From the NCBI RefSeq assembly GCF_020215705.1, contig NZ_JAIWNB010000026.1, positions 62,001-126,000 on the forward strand: DNA of 64,000 bases. The letters run 5' to 3'. Numbering within the stretch: position 1 is the first letter of the stretch; every line of letters starts with the position of its first letter. This DNA comes from Nonomuraea aurantiaca. Lineage in GTDB: Bacteria > Actinomycetota > Actinomycetes > Streptosporangiales > Streptosporangiaceae. This document shows positions 7,451-16,258 of the stretch, one piece after another. The position numbers and the translations under genes were made by a program. The notes beneath the pieces are model-generated. The model made no database searches, was not told where the DNA came from, and was given only the letters and a program-made list of their open reading frames with translations.

Positions 7451-8141
7451 CCGGGTCGAGCCTGATCCCGGCGGCCTTCGTGCCGTCGGTCAGCGGGCCC
7501 TCGTCCGCGTCGTCCGGCTCGCTGATGCGCCACTCGCCGAAGTGCGGCTCCAGGTCGCCGACCGTCACCTCGTCGCCGTGGGCGGCCAGCACCCGCGTCT
7601 CGGGGGGCAGCGTGAACAGCCGCGCCCCGATCGCGTTGAGCTGGAAGTTGAGGTCGGGGTATTCGCCGCCGATCTTGCCGGGCCCGTCGGCCTGCAGCGT
7701 CTTGCCGCTGAACACCACCCCGAGCGCCTCGCAGTAGAGCGAGACCCCGCCGGGCGTGACACCGGGCGTCTCCATGACGTCGAGCCGGACGTCGGCCACC
7801 TCGAAGATGCCGTCGTCCTCCATGTCGATGTCGGGCCAGGTCTGCGACCAGGTCTCCCGCCAGAGCGGCTTGTCCTTGGGGTGGAGGGCGATCACCGCCT
7901 CGTCCCTGCTGGCCACCTCGATGGCCGCGCCGACGTGGTCAGGCAGACCGTGGGTGCAGATCACGGCGAGCACCTCTCGCTCGCCGACCTTCTCCAGGAT
8001 CTTGTCGGCGTCACGCGCCGGGTCGATCACGATCACCTCTTCGTCGTCGCCGACGATCCAGATGTTGTTCTCGACCTTGTGCTCGATGCCGTCGACGTCG
8101 ACGACACCCTCGCTCACCACTCGCTCGATACGCGCTGTCAC
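7431..8141 (-). CDS. metallo-beta-lactamase-fold protein with degenerate metal site
   Basis: A 236-aa protein with the overall MBL fold pattern (VENNIWIVGDDEEVIVID, then ICTHGLPDHVGAA, ETPGVTPGGVSLY, VVFSGKTLQ, AAHGDEVTVGD). Compared with the HxHxDH...H...D...H metal set, the second His is Leu66, the His of TPGHT is Val128 and the bridging Asp of GDT is Lys147; H64, D68, H69 and H188 remain. It is therefore unlikely to hold two metals in the usual way. GTG start at 8141, with TAGAGT eight bases upstream. Transcribed with the RecB-type nuclease. Confidence 0.88.
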   Translation of the reverse strand: MTARIERVVSEGVVDVDGIEHKVENNIWIVGDDEEVIVIDPARDADKILEKVGEREVLAVICTHGLPDHVGAAIEVASRDEAVIALHPKDKPLWRETWSQTWPDIDMEDDGIFEVADVRLDVMETPGVTPGGVSLYCEALGVVFSGKTLQADGPGKIGGEYPDLNFQLNAIGARLFTLPPETRVLAAHGDEVTVGDLEPHFGEWRISEPDDADEGPLTDGTKAAGIRLDPDDDRGV

Positions 8142-8218
8142 GCCTCCGCACTCTAGTCCGTCTGAGTGACAGAGCGAATCGCGTTGACCGAGCCGCGGTC
8201 GAGAGGCGTCCGTACGGA

Positions 8219-8842
8219 CTACTCCAACCTCGGCGAGAAGGCGCCGAAAGGCAGGTCGAGCTCGAGGTCACGCAGGTCGTGCAGGCTCAGCTCGGCCAGC
8301 GCGATGAGGCAGCCGGCCTCGGCGGGCCAGGCGATCGTCCACAGCCAGTTTCCCATCGCCTCGCCGGCGTAGACGGCCCGGTCGGCGCCCGCGCCCACGC
8401 ACCACAGCGCGGTCGGATGCCCGAGCACCACGATCTTCGCGTTCGGCGGCCCGGAGTCGAACCCCTCACCGGGATCGGGCCCGTCCAGCCCCGCGAACGC
8501 GGCCCCGAGCCCGACGCCGGGCTCCTCCGCGATGACCAGCAGGTCGGCGGGCCCCTGGGTCAGCGAAGGGCCGCACAGCGCGACCACGCTGGCACGACCC
8601 CCCGTACGCTCGTCGCCCGCCTCCGCGAACCCGGTGACGAGCCAGCCGGGCGGCAAGGGCCACGGCAGCCAGACGGGCACCATCGAGCTCTTGCGCATCG
8701 TCTCGACCGCCCCGGCGGACGGGGGCCAAGGTGGCTGGTAGGGCAGGACGTCACCGTGCACGTCACATCGCCAGGCGCTCGACCACGCACTTGGCCCGTG
8801 AAGCGCACCAAAACACCGTGGGCAGGTTGGAACCGCTCTCAC
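8219..8842 (-). CDS. DUF6758 family protein
   Basis: A 207-aa conserved actinobacterial protein of unknown function. It opens with a CPRC pair and a later WRCDVHG, suggesting a small zinc-binding head. This is followed by the family hallmarks VPVWLPWPLPPGWLVTG, EPGVGLGAAFAGLDGPDPG and GEAMGNWLWTIAWP. It starts at GTG 8842, divergent from the NUDIX gene, and stops 77 bases before the start of the MBL-fold gene on the same strand. Confidence 0.85.
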   Translation of the reverse strand: MRAVPTCPRCFGALHGPSAWSSAWRCDVHGDVLPYQPPWPPSAGAVETMRKSSMVPVWLPWPLPPGWLVTGFAEAGDERTGGRASVVALCGPSLTQGPADLLVIAEEPGVGLGAAFAGLDGPDPGEGFDSGPPNAKIVVLGHPTALWCVGAGADRAVYAGEAMGNWLWTIAWPAEAGCLIALAELSLHDLRDLELDLPFGAFSPRLE

Positions 8843-8903
8843 AGCTATTTACGCTGCGTCCTAGGGCACCGCCCCGTCAAGGCCGCATGCTGTTGTCCAG
8901 CCG

Positions 8904-8919
8904 TAATCTTGACCATGTG
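8904..8919 (+). promoter_or_regulatory. -10 box for a leaderless NUDIX transcript
   Basis: TAATCT at 8904-8909 lies seven bases before the GTG at 8917, with no Shine-Dalgarno sequence between them. In actinobacteria a TANNNT box 6-7 bases before the start codon marks leaderless transcripts. This favours the GTG start over the ATG at 8887. Confidence 0.5.
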
Positions 8920-9339
8920 CGCGTAAATTGCGTGGGCGCCATCATCGGCGACGCCTCGGGCCGGCTCCTGCTGATCAAGCGCGGGCATCCGCCGGGCGCG
9001 GGCCTGTGGTCGATCCCGGGCGGCCGGGTGGAGGCCACCGAAACGGACGCCGCCGCCCTGCGCCGCGAGGTCCTGGAGGAGACCGGCCTGCACGTCACGA
9101 TCGGCCCTCTGGTGGGCACCGTGGACCGTCCGGGTCCGGGCGGCGTGACGTACGAGATCCGCGACTACCGCGCCATCGTCACGGACGGCACGCTCGCGGC
9201 GGGCGACGACGCCGCCGACGCCCGCTGGTGCTCACGGGAGGACCTGGTACGGCTGCCGCTCACGGACGGCCTGCTGGAGGCGCTGACGTCCTGGGACGCG
9301 CTGCCGGGACAGGTATCCAGAGCCGATCCATGGGCATGA
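8917..9339 (+). CDS. NUDIX hydrolase
   Basis: A 140-aa enzyme expected to cleave nucleoside-diphosphate-linked substrates. The full NUDIX box is present: GGRVEATETDAAALRREV followed by LEETGL, matching GX5EX7REUXEEXGU with all catalytic glutamates. Two starts are possible: ATG 8887 (150 aa) and GTG 8917, the latter preceded by a leaderless-type -10 box. The long N-terminal open frame before 8887 overlaps the divergent DUF6758 gene and is not coding. Confidence 0.9.
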   Translation: MRVNCVGAIIGDASGRLLLIKRGHPPGAGLWSIPGGRVEATETDAAALRREVLEETGLHVTIGPLVGTVDRPGPGGVTYEIRDYRAIVTDGTLAAGDDAADARWCSREDLVRLPLTDGLLEALTSWDALPGQVSRADPWA

Positions 9340-9394
9340 CGAAGAGCCGATCGAGGATCGTCCCCGGATTCATGCGCGATCCGTCCCTGCCGCG

Positions 9395-10699
9395 TCAGCC
9401 GCGCAGTTCCTCCCGGTGGTCGCTCCCGCGCAGGCCGGCCAGCGCCACGGCGCTGACGACGCAGGCCGCCACGACGTAGTAGGCCGGGATGTCGACGTCC
9501 TTGGTCGTCTTGATCAGCTCGGTGATGATCAGCCCCGCCGACCCGGAGAAGGCCGCGTTCGACAGCGAGTACGCCAGCCCCAGTCCCGTGTAACGAACCG
9601 TGGTCGGGAACATCTCCGCCAGCATCGCCGGCCCCGGCCCCGCCATCAGGCCGACCGCCACCCCGGCCACCAGTACGGCCAGCCCCTTGGCCCAGCTCGG
9701 GGCGCCTGGGTCCTGGAGCAGGTTCAGCAGGGGGAAGGCGAGCACGATGACCGAGATCGCCCCCGCCAGCATGACCGGCCGCCTGCCGACCCGGTCGCTC
9801 AGCACGCCCGCCGGGATGATCGCCAGCGCGAACCCCAAGTTGGCCAGGACCGTGGCGACCAGCGCCTGCTGGAAGGTCGCGTTCAGCGTGGTCTGGAGGT
9901 AGGAGGGCATGACGACCAGGAACGTGTACCCGGCGGCCGACCAGCCCATGAGCCGCCCGATCCCCAGCACGATCGCCTTGGTCACCTCACCGGCGCTCGG
10001 CTTCGTGAGCGGTCCCGCCGTACGCGCCCGCTCGAACGACGGCGTCTCCTCAAGCCGCAGCCGCAGCCAGAGCGCCGCGAGACCGAGCGGGAGAGCCAGC
10101 AGGAACGGCACCCGCCATCCCCAGTCCGCCAGGTCCTGCGCCGGCAGCGCGGTCGCGAGCACGGCCGCCGCGCCGGCTCCCCCGAGCAGCCCCAGTGCCA
10201 CGGTGAACGACTGCCACGACCCGTACAGCCCCCGCCTGCCACGCGGCGCGAATTCTGTCATGACCGAAACCGCGCCCCCGAACTCCCCGCCGGCCGACAA
10301 TCCCTGCACGATCCTGACGAGCGTCAGCAGCCACGGGGCCGCCGCGCCGATGGTGGCGTACGTCGGGAGTACGCCGATCAGCGTCGTGGCGCCCGACATG
10401 AGCAGGACGACCAGGATGAGCAGGGGCTTGCGGCCGATCCGGTCACCGAGCCGGCCGAAGAGCGCGGCGCCGAGCGGGCGGAAGAAGAACGCCAGGGCGA
10501 ACGAGGCGTACGTCTTGACCAGCGCTTCCATGTCGCTCGCGCCGTCGGGGGTGAAGAAGTTGGCGGCGATGATGGTGGCGAAATAGCCGTAGACGCCGAA
10601 CTCGTACCATTCGATGAAGTTGCCGACCGAGCCGGCGATCAGGGCCCGGCGGGAGCGGGCGGGGTCGGTGTGCTGGGGGTCGGGGGCCGTCGCCGTCAT
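9395..10699 (-). CDS. MFS transporter, metabolite:H+ symporter (MHS) family
   Basis: A 434-aa transporter of the ProP/KgtP/ShiA subgroup. Signature elements are GNFIEWYEFGVYGY in the first helix, FFRPLGAALFGRLGDRIGRKP (motif A), VRIVQGLSAGGEFGG and GWRVPFLLALPLGL before the central loop. Substrates of the family are carboxylates or betaines; this one is not assignable. The ATG at 10699 has AAGGG nearby; the 17 upstream codons in frame look non-coding. Confidence 0.9.
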   Translation of the reverse strand: MTATAPDPQHTDPARSRRALIAGSVGNFIEWYEFGVYGYFATIIAANFFTPDGASDMEALVKTYASFALAFFFRPLGAALFGRLGDRIGRKPLLILVVLLMSGATTLIGVLPTYATIGAAAPWLLTLVRIVQGLSAGGEFGGAVSVMTEFAPRGRRGLYGSWQSFTVALGLLGGAGAAAVLATALPAQDLADWGWRVPFLLALPLGLAALWLRLRLEETPSFERARTAGPLTKPSAGEVTKAIVLGIGRLMGWSAAGYTFLVVMPSYLQTTLNATFQQALVATVLANLGFALAIIPAGVLSDRVGRRPVMLAGAISVIVLAFPLLNLLQDPGAPSWAKGLAVLVAGVAVGLMAGPGPAMLAEMFPTTVRYTGLGLAYSLSNAAFSGSAGLIITELIKTTKDVDIPAYYVVAACVVSAVALAGLRGSDHREELRG

Positions 10700-10824
10700 G
10701 TGGTGCCCTTTCGGCTGTCCGGTATGACGACAAGCTTCATAGATGCCCATGAGTGTGTCAATTACCTTCAGCGGGCTGCCTAAAGCGGTTGCGATCAGGA
10801 TGTTCGGGGCGACAGGCTGCCCGG

Positions 10825-11334
10825 ATGATCGAATTGCAGGAGCTGTCGGCCGATGACTGGGCCCTCTGGCGAGAGCTTCGGCTCGTCGCGCTGGAGGAGG
10901 CGCCGTACGCGTTCGGGGTCCCGCTGGCGGACTGGCAGGGCGACGGCGACCGGGAGGAGCGCTGGCGGGGGCGCCTGAGCATCCCCGGCTCGCGGAACCT
11001 GATCGCCCTGCTCGACGGCAAGCCGGCGGGGATGGCCAGCGGCATCCCGGGCGAACGGGACGGTGTGACCGAACTGATCTCCATGTGGGTCGCTCCGGAG
11101 GCGCGGGGGCACGGGGTCGGCGATCACCTGATGCGCGCCGTGGCGGCGTGGGCCGTGGAGGTGGGGGCGGAGGTCCTGGAGCTGGCGGTCGCGCCGTTCA
11201 ATGAGAAGGCGATCGCACTGTATCGGCGGAACGGGTTCGAGCACACGGATCAGATCGGCGACGAGTTGCCGAACGGACTGCGGGAGCTGGTGATGGCGAA
11301 GAAGCTGGCCATCAGAGGTGACGCTGACGACTGA
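10825..11334 (+). CDS. GNAT family N-acetyltransferase
   Basis: A 169-aa GNAT enzyme. The acetyl-CoA-binding motif A is WVAPEARGHGVGDHLM (R/Q-x-x-G-x-G/A pattern), followed by motif B with NEKAIALYRRNGFE, typical of RimI-like proteins. The ATG at 10825 (MIELQEL) fits the family N-terminus. Substrate unknown. Confidence 0.88.
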   Translation: MIELQELSADDWALWRELRLVALEEAPYAFGVPLADWQGDGDREERWRGRLSIPGSRNLIALLDGKPAGMASGIPGERDGVTELISMWVAPEARGHGVGDHLMRAVAAWAVEVGAEVLELAVAPFNEKAIALYRRNGFEHTDQIGDELPNGLRELVMAKKLAIRGDADD

Positions 11335-11401
11335 ACAACTCCAGCCCCTCTCCACGCCGAGCGCCCGCTTCGACACTCGACGTGGAGACTGTCACCGCTT
11401 G

Positions 11402-11917
11402 TTACCGCTGCGGCAGATCCGCCGTCCTGGCGCGATACCGGGCTGTGTCCTGCTCAGTACTCCACCGCTCGAAGCCGGCCTTCTCCAGCACCCGGATCGA
11501 GGGCGGGTTCGACAGCTCCACATTGGCGAACACGGTGTGCACGCCCGGTGCGGTGAGGGCGTGCGCCGCCATGGCCCGGGTGGCTTCGGGGGCGTAGCCG
11601 CGGCCACGCCGGGAGGCCACGATGCCGTACCCGAGCTCAAGGGTGCCGTCGCCGGGCGGCCAGAACAGACCGATCGAGCCGACCACCAGGCCGCTTTCGC
11701 GCTCGATGACCTGCCGGTGGCCGTACTCACCCAGCCAGGCGGGATGCTCGGCGAAGAGGCCGACGATGACGCTGTCGCCCTCGGCGGGGAAGTCCGCGGC
11801 CCAGTGCGCCCGCCGGGTGCCGTCCAGGACGGCGGCGGCCTCGCCGTCGGTCCACGCCCGCAGGATGAGGCGGGCAGTGGTCAGATCGGGGTGGGTCGGT
11901 GAAGGGGAAGATGACAC
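11402..11917 (-). CDS. GNAT family N-acetyltransferase (RimJ/RimL type)
   Basis: A 171-aa protein beginning LTTARLILRAWTD after a short Ser/Pro leader, the standard opening of RimJ/RimL-like GNATs. It has LELGYGIVASRRGRGYAPEA as acetyl-CoA site and NPPSIRVLEKAGFERW as motif B. The GTG start at 11917 is preceded by AGGAG with a seven-base spacer, a strong ribosome-binding site. Convergent with the preceding GNAT gene; the two are not close paralogs. Confidence 0.9.
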   Translation of the reverse strand: MSSSPSPTHPDLTTARLILRAWTDGEAAAVLDGTRRAHWAADFPAEGDSVIVGLFAEHPAWLGEYGHRQVIERESGLVVGSIGLFWPPGDGTLELGYGIVASRRGRGYAPEATRAMAAHALTAPGVHTVFANVELSNPPSIRVLEKAGFERWSTEQDTARYRARTADLPQR

Positions 11918-12244
11918 GTGTGACTCCTGGTCGTTTTCGTACGACCCGGACCGCGCTAGCTTCGCGCGGGCCGGACAAGGGCATGCTGATGAGGGCTGTT
12001 GGCAGCCATATTCATCAACCTCCCTCGTCACACGGCGATCACGCGTCTCTCGCGCTGGCGCGATGCTATCGACGTGTTGACGGGCCGGGCAAATCGTTGT
12101 TTCGCCAGAATTCGTCCGCTCACGATGTCGAACCGGGTCGCTCGGCCTCGACGTCCCTGACACATGGAGGTCGTGAACGCTCTCCATGTGTACTTCTCGT
12201 CCTCATAGGCGTCACGCTCGAAGACGTCGCGAAGGGAGACTTCG
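11918..12244. other. divergent intergenic region (327 bp)
   Basis: No convincing gene. It must hold the promoters of the GNAT gene to the left and the SMP-30 gene to the right. The only clear structure is the inverted repeat at 12160-12191. Confidence 0.7.
12160..12191. promoter_or_regulatory. inverted repeat, operator or leader hairpin of the SMP-30 gene
   Basis: Arms ACACATGGAG (12160-12169) and CTCCATGTGT (12182-12191) are perfect inverted repeats around a 12-base spacer, ending 53 bases before the SMP-30 start codon. It could be the binding site of a dimeric regulator or an RNA hairpin in the 5' leader. Confidence 0.5.
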
Positions 12245-13087
12245 ATGTCCGAGCTGCGTACCTGGCTCACCGGCCTCGGGCTGCTCGAGGCGCCGCGTTG
12301 GCACGACGGCCGCCTGTACTTCTCCGACTGGACCGCGCACGAGGTGATCGCGCTGGACCTCGACGGCAAGCACGAGGTCGTGGCCCGCGTGGAGTCGATA
12401 CCCCTGTGCACGGCCTGGCAGCCTGACGGGCGGCTGGTGATCGTCGACTCGGCGCGGGCCCTGCTGCTGCGCATGGAACCCGACGGTTCGCTGGTGACCC
12501 ACGCCGACCTGACCGGCATCGGGCGGGGCTGGAACGACATCGTCATCGACGGCCGCGGCAACATCTACGTCGACCGGGCGGGCTTCGACATGCTCAGCGG
12601 CGGGGAGTTCGCTCCTGGGGCGGTCACGCACGTCGGCCCCGACGGCCTGGCCCGTGACGTGGCCGACGGCATCTCGTTCCCCAACGGGCTGGCCGTGACG
12701 CCGGACAACTCCACACTGATCGTCGCCGACTCGTACGGCAAAAGGCTCATGGGGTACGACATCGCACCCGACGGCAGCCTCGCGAACGGCCGGGTCTGGG
12801 CCGACCTCGGCGACGGCGTCCCCGACGGGATCTGCGTCGACGCCGAGCACGCCGTCTGGTACGCCGACGTGCCCAACCGGCAGTGCGTACGTGTCCGCGA
12901 AGGCGGCGAGAAGGTGCGGACCGTCCAGCTCGACCGCGGCGCCTTCGCCTGCGAACTCGGCGGCGAGAACCGCTCGACGCTCTTCATCATGGCCGCGGAG
13001 TGGCGCGGCATGCCCGAAATGGTGCCACCCGGCACCGGTCAAGTCCTCTCCATTGAGGTCGAGGTCCCCGGCGCCGGCTGGCCGTAA
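12245..13087 (+). CDS. SMP-30/gluconolactonase/LRE family protein
   Basis: A 280-aa six-bladed beta-propeller lactonase. The metal ligands expected in the family are visible: Glu in LLEAPRWHDG near residue 15, Asn in GWNDIVID, and Asp in VPDGICVD; ISFPNGLAVTPD is the usual blade motif. Members hydrolyse sugar or other lactones. Start ATG 12245 with AAGGGAGA upstream. A link to PQQ-dependent sugar oxidation (pqq genes 7 kb away) is possible but only a guess, as no PQQ dehydrogenase is in the window. Confidence 0.9.
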   Translation: MSELRTWLTGLGLLEAPRWHDGRLYFSDWTAHEVIALDLDGKHEVVARVESIPLCTAWQPDGRLVIVDSARALLLRMEPDGSLVTHADLTGIGRGWNDIVIDGRGNIYVDRAGFDMLSGGEFAPGAVTHVGPDGLARDVADGISFPNGLAVTPDNSTLIVADSYGKRLMGYDIAPDGSLANGRVWADLGDGVPDGICVDAEHAVWYADVPNRQCVRVREGGEKVRTVQLDRGAFACELGGENRSTLFIMAAEWRGMPEMVPPGTGQVLSIEVEVPGAGWP

Positions 13088-13097
13088 AAACGCCGGG

Positions 13098-13844
13098 TTA
13101 CCTGCCGGCCGCCGGGTTATCTGCCGGCCGCCGGAACAGGGCGGCCAGCAGGAAGGGAACGCCGAAGACGGGCGCGTCGGGCGCCTGCTCCTCCATGAGC
13201 CGCAGCTCGATCTCGGTGTAGTCCGAGAAGATCCAGTGCAGCGCCTCAGGCGTGTAGGCCAGCCCTCCGTTCAGGCGGCCCTGACGATAGAACTCCTCGT
13301 CCGGCAGCTCGGAGCCCATGACGCCGGCGGCGAAACAGGTGAGGCCAAGATGACCGCCGGGGGCGAGCAGACGGTCCAGCAGGCTCAGATAACTCACCCG
13401 GCGATGCGGCGGCAGATGGTGGAGGCAGCCGGAGTCATAGACCAGGTCATAGTGCCCGGGCGGCAGGTCGACGGAGAAGATGTCGTCACAGTGGAAGCGG
13501 ACCTCGACGCCCGCCTCGCGGGCCCGCTCCTGACCCCAGGTCACGGCGGCCGGGGAAAGATCGACGGCGTCCACCTCGAACCCGAGCGAGGCGAGGTGAA
13601 CGGCGTTGCGCCCTGGTCCACAGCCCAGGTCCAGAGCTCGTCCCGGGGTGAGCAGGCCGCGATCGAGGTAGGACACCAGGCTCTCGTCCGGCTTGTCGAC
13701 GAAGAAGGGGACCGGCGTGGAGCGGTCGGAGTAGAACTCGTCCCACCAGGAGGCGGCGTTCGGCGTCCATCGGTCGGCATCCGCGGCGAAAAGGCGGTCC
13801 AACATGGACAGGACATCTTCCACCGTACGAATATCCCGGTTCAC
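13098..13844 (-). CDS. class I SAM-dependent methyltransferase
   Basis: A 248-aa Rossmann methyltransferase with motif I ALDLGCGPGRNAVHLA, motif II VDAVDLSP and motif IV YDLVYDSGCLHHLPP. The pattern is like that of thiopurine/tellurite-type or UbiE-like small-molecule methyltransferases. GTG start at 13844 with GAGGAGG six bases upstream. Convergent with the SMP-30 gene (10-bp gap). Confidence 0.88.
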   Translation of the reverse strand: MNRDIRTVEDVLSMLDRLFAADADRWTPNAASWWDEFYSDRSTPVPFFVDKPDESLVSYLDRGLLTPGRALDLGCGPGRNAVHLASLGFEVDAVDLSPAAVTWGQERAREAGVEVRFHCDDIFSVDLPPGHYDLVYDSGCLHHLPPHRRVSYLSLLDRLLAPGGHLGLTCFAAGVMGSELPDEEFYRQGRLNGGLAYTPEALHWIFSDYTEIELRLMEEQAPDAPVFGVPFLLAALFRRPADNPAAGR

Positions 13845-14286
13845 TCACGGCCTCCTCAGACCCCGGCCGCCCACGCGACCGGGTCCTTGAATTTTAGCCG
13901 CATTGGCCGTATTTGCCCACGTCAGAGGCCGTTTTCGAGATCATCCAGCAGCGCCTCAAAGGGCGACAGAGAGTCGCGGTGAGCCCGCCGCGACTCTCCC
14001 TTGGGGAGGACTGTCCTTGCGCGGCAACGCCCGCGTCAGAGGCGCCCATAGGGCTTCTGAGCGTCACTCCAAGCCCCGTTCTACGGCAGCAGCCGAATTT
14101 TTCTTCGCAGAGACCGCCGGTGAGGTGCCCTTGTCGGTCACACGCCGTACCTCAGGTAGAAGTCCGGGCTTCGGCCGTGCCCGAAGGCACCGGGCGACGG
14201 GGCAAGGGCGCCTGGTCCGCCCTAACCCCCGCCCCTAGGAGCCGGCAGTTCCGGGTAGCCCCGTGACGCCCGTACGGTCGCGGTGA
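13845..14286. other. non-coding stretch with a hairpin
   Basis: 442 bases without a credible gene. It contains a perfect 11-bp hairpin (arms 13969-13979 and 13988-13998, 8-base loop) with no T-run, which might terminate the minus-strand gene ending at 14287. Short open frames here look like random high-GC sequence. Confidence 0.6.
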
Positions 14287-15609
14287 TCAGGTGGCTTTGC
14301 CGCGGGCGATGTAGAGGTGCATGTCGGTGGTGTCGATGGTGATGTTGTAGGGCTTCCAGAAGCAGTGGGCAAACCAGCCCATCGTGTCGAACCCTGTCCC
14401 ATAGGGCCAGGGCACGTTGATCGGCTGGTTCGGGTTCGTGTAGCAGTAGACCTCCTTGGCGACGGCGTTGCCGAGGCGGATCTCCTTCGGGTAGCAGGGG
14501 TAGGCGACGGCCGGGTGGCTGTGGGCGAAAGTCCCGATCTGGCGGTCGTAGTCGACGCGGATCCCCAACTGCTCGGCCGTTTCCCCGCTCATGCCCGCGG
14601 TGATCTCGCCGATTCCGCCGAAGTTCACGCCCACCACCCCTGCGCGGGAGCCGGTGACGCCCGCGAAGCTGCCCGTGCTGTGCAGGTATTGCTCACGGGC
14701 CAGCCACAGCGGCAGGGGTTCGGCGCCCGCCCGTGAGGCGTCGGCGCGTGCCTTGGCGGCCGTTTCGGGGGTGCGGCGGCGCAGGATCAGTTGCCGGCCC
14801 GCGTAGTCGAAGGTGGTCAGCAGGTGGTAGAAGACCCACGCGCCGATCAGGCCGTCGCTGTCAGTGCCGACGTCTTCGCCCGACTCCGTCGCCGACCAGC
14901 TCACGGGGATGTTGCGCAGTTCGATGCCGCCGAGCTTGAAGGAGTCCAGGATCCCCCAGTACGCCCAGATGGGGAGGCCCTCGAAATCGGTCTTCTGACT
15001 GGCGACGGGGCTCAGCCCCGCCTCCTTGGCCACCGACGCGCTCATGTTCAGATTCGGGGCGCCGGTGTAGAACATGAAGCGCTTCTTCGGTCCGCCATTG
15101 ACCGAGGCCTCCACCAGCGGCATCGGGTCCATCTGCTGGAAGGGCACCCGCGCGGTCTCGCCGTGGATCTGATACGCCTTGCCCCTGACCGCCGCGAACC
15201 ACTTGGCGTAGCTTTCTTCGCCGGCCGCTTGCCAGTGTGGTGCGGACAGGGCGAACTTGTCCTGCCGGATGTAGCAGTCGCCCAGGAAATGGTTGGTCTC
15301 CTTGTCGTCGGGCGCCAGGTTGAAGGCCATCTCGAGGTATTTCTCGGCGTCGGGGAACTTGTTGGCCAGCAGCCCGACATAGCCGCGCTGGCGGGCCGCG
15401 TGCAGGTTCTTGGGGTCCTTCTTGAGGATCTCCTCGTACGCGCGGCCGGCCTGCTCGAACTTGCCGGCCTTGAACAGCGCGTCCGCGTCACCACTGCCGG
15501 CTAACGCCGTGGCCGCCCCGCCCAGCAGCGGCCCGGCCGCGGCGGCACCGGCCAGCACGGCGGCGCCCCGAAACAGCGAACGCCGGTCCCATTTCCCGCT
15601 ATCAGCCAC
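14287..15609 (-). CDS. Tat-exported TPR protein with tandem retropepsin-like domains lacking catalytic Asp
   Basis: A 440-aa protein. Residues 8-38 are a twin-arginine signal (RRSLFRG, then a long Ala/Gly hydrophobic run). Residues 41-140 form TPR-like repeats. The rest resembles aspartyl-protease-family domains: LPIWAYWGILDSFKLGGIELRN, then DGLIGAWVFYHLLTTFDYAG match the retropepsin flap and DGLIG motifs. The active-site DTGA is YTGA here (Y181-A184), and the equivalent position of the second half reads NFGGIG. It is probably a non-catalytic, extracytoplasmic binding protein. A small C-terminal domain rich in Trp/Tyr follows. Confidence 0.85.
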   Translation of the reverse strand: MADSGKWDRRSLFRGAAVLAGAAAAGPLLGGAATALAGSGDADALFKAGKFEQAGRAYEEILKKDPKNLHAARQRGYVGLLANKFPDAEKYLEMAFNLAPDDKETNHFLGDCYIRQDKFALSAPHWQAAGEESYAKWFAAVRGKAYQIHGETARVPFQQMDPMPLVEASVNGGPKKRFMFYTGAPNLNMSASVAKEAGLSPVASQKTDFEGLPIWAYWGILDSFKLGGIELRNIPVSWSATESGEDVGTDSDGLIGAWVFYHLLTTFDYAGRQLILRRRTPETAAKARADASRAGAEPLPLWLAREQYLHSTGSFAGVTGSRAGVVGVNFGGIGEITAGMSGETAEQLGIRVDYDRQIGTFAHSHPAVAYPCYPKEIRLGNAVAKEVYCYTNPNQPINVPWPYGTGFDTMGWFAHCFWKPYNITIDTTDMHLYIARGKAT

Positions 15610-15685
15610 ATCTGCTCCTTTTCGTGATCACCTTCGCCGTGGCTTCCTGTCCGACGGACGGGCACGACACCTCCGGCCGGTTCGT

Positions 15686-15757
15686 CTCGCCCTGCTTGAT
15701 GAGGGCGACGCCGCGGTGCCGCTCGCCCTGCTTGATGAGGGCGACGCCGTCGTGCCG
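15686..15757. repeat. 36-bp direct tandem repeat, two copies
   Basis: Units 15686-15721 and 15722-15757 differ at only two bases by eye. The unit begins CTCGCCCTGCTTGATGAGG. It lies about 80 bases upstream of the Tat-exported protein gene, in its likely promoter region. Confidence 0.85.
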
Positions 15758-16258
15758 GGGCCACCCGGGCCGTACAGCGTCATCCCGCGACGGGCGGCCG
15801 GATCGCCTCACAGCGCGCTCCGTAACTCGCCCACCGGCCGACCCCGTCCACTGTCGGCCAGCCGTGTCCCCGCCTCGTCCGCGCCGTGTCATGGCCGTGT
15901 CACGGCCGGAACCGACGGGAGCAACCGTCGGCAAACCCAGACATGCGGCAGGCAACGCGCGCACATTCGGCGCCAATGGTGGTTCGTGATGAGCTGAGGA
16001 GATGTACTCGGAATGGGGCGAGGTCGTCGACGACCTGGGCGGCGATGGGGGCAGACCGCCGACCTGGGCTGACGCAGAAGATGTTGCAGGGTGAGCCGCG
16101 TGACGGCCATACATGGTCGGAGCCATCAGAAGCCCTCGACCGACGTTCCCTCATCTCGTTCGGCACTCGATTCGCGAAACCGCCTGCCCAGCCTCGAAGC
16201 AATCACGTTCCTCTGCCTGATCGCTCGGGCGATTCGGCTTCCGTCCCGGCGAAGCGGG

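Noticed and set aside
12028..12564. Minus-strand frame across the SMP-30 5' end
   Set aside because: Ser/Arg-rich shadow without start signals, overlapping a well-supported lactonase gene.
13969..13998. Strong intrinsic terminator
   Set aside because: The 11-bp hairpin is perfect but has no T-run and lies almost 300 bases beyond the nearest gene end, so it is mentioned only as a hairpin.
15602..16126. Minus-strand open frame of 174 codons before the Tat-exported protein gene
   Set aside because: Low-complexity translation, contains the 36-bp tandem repeat, overlaps the start of the downstream gene and lacks a ribosome-binding site.
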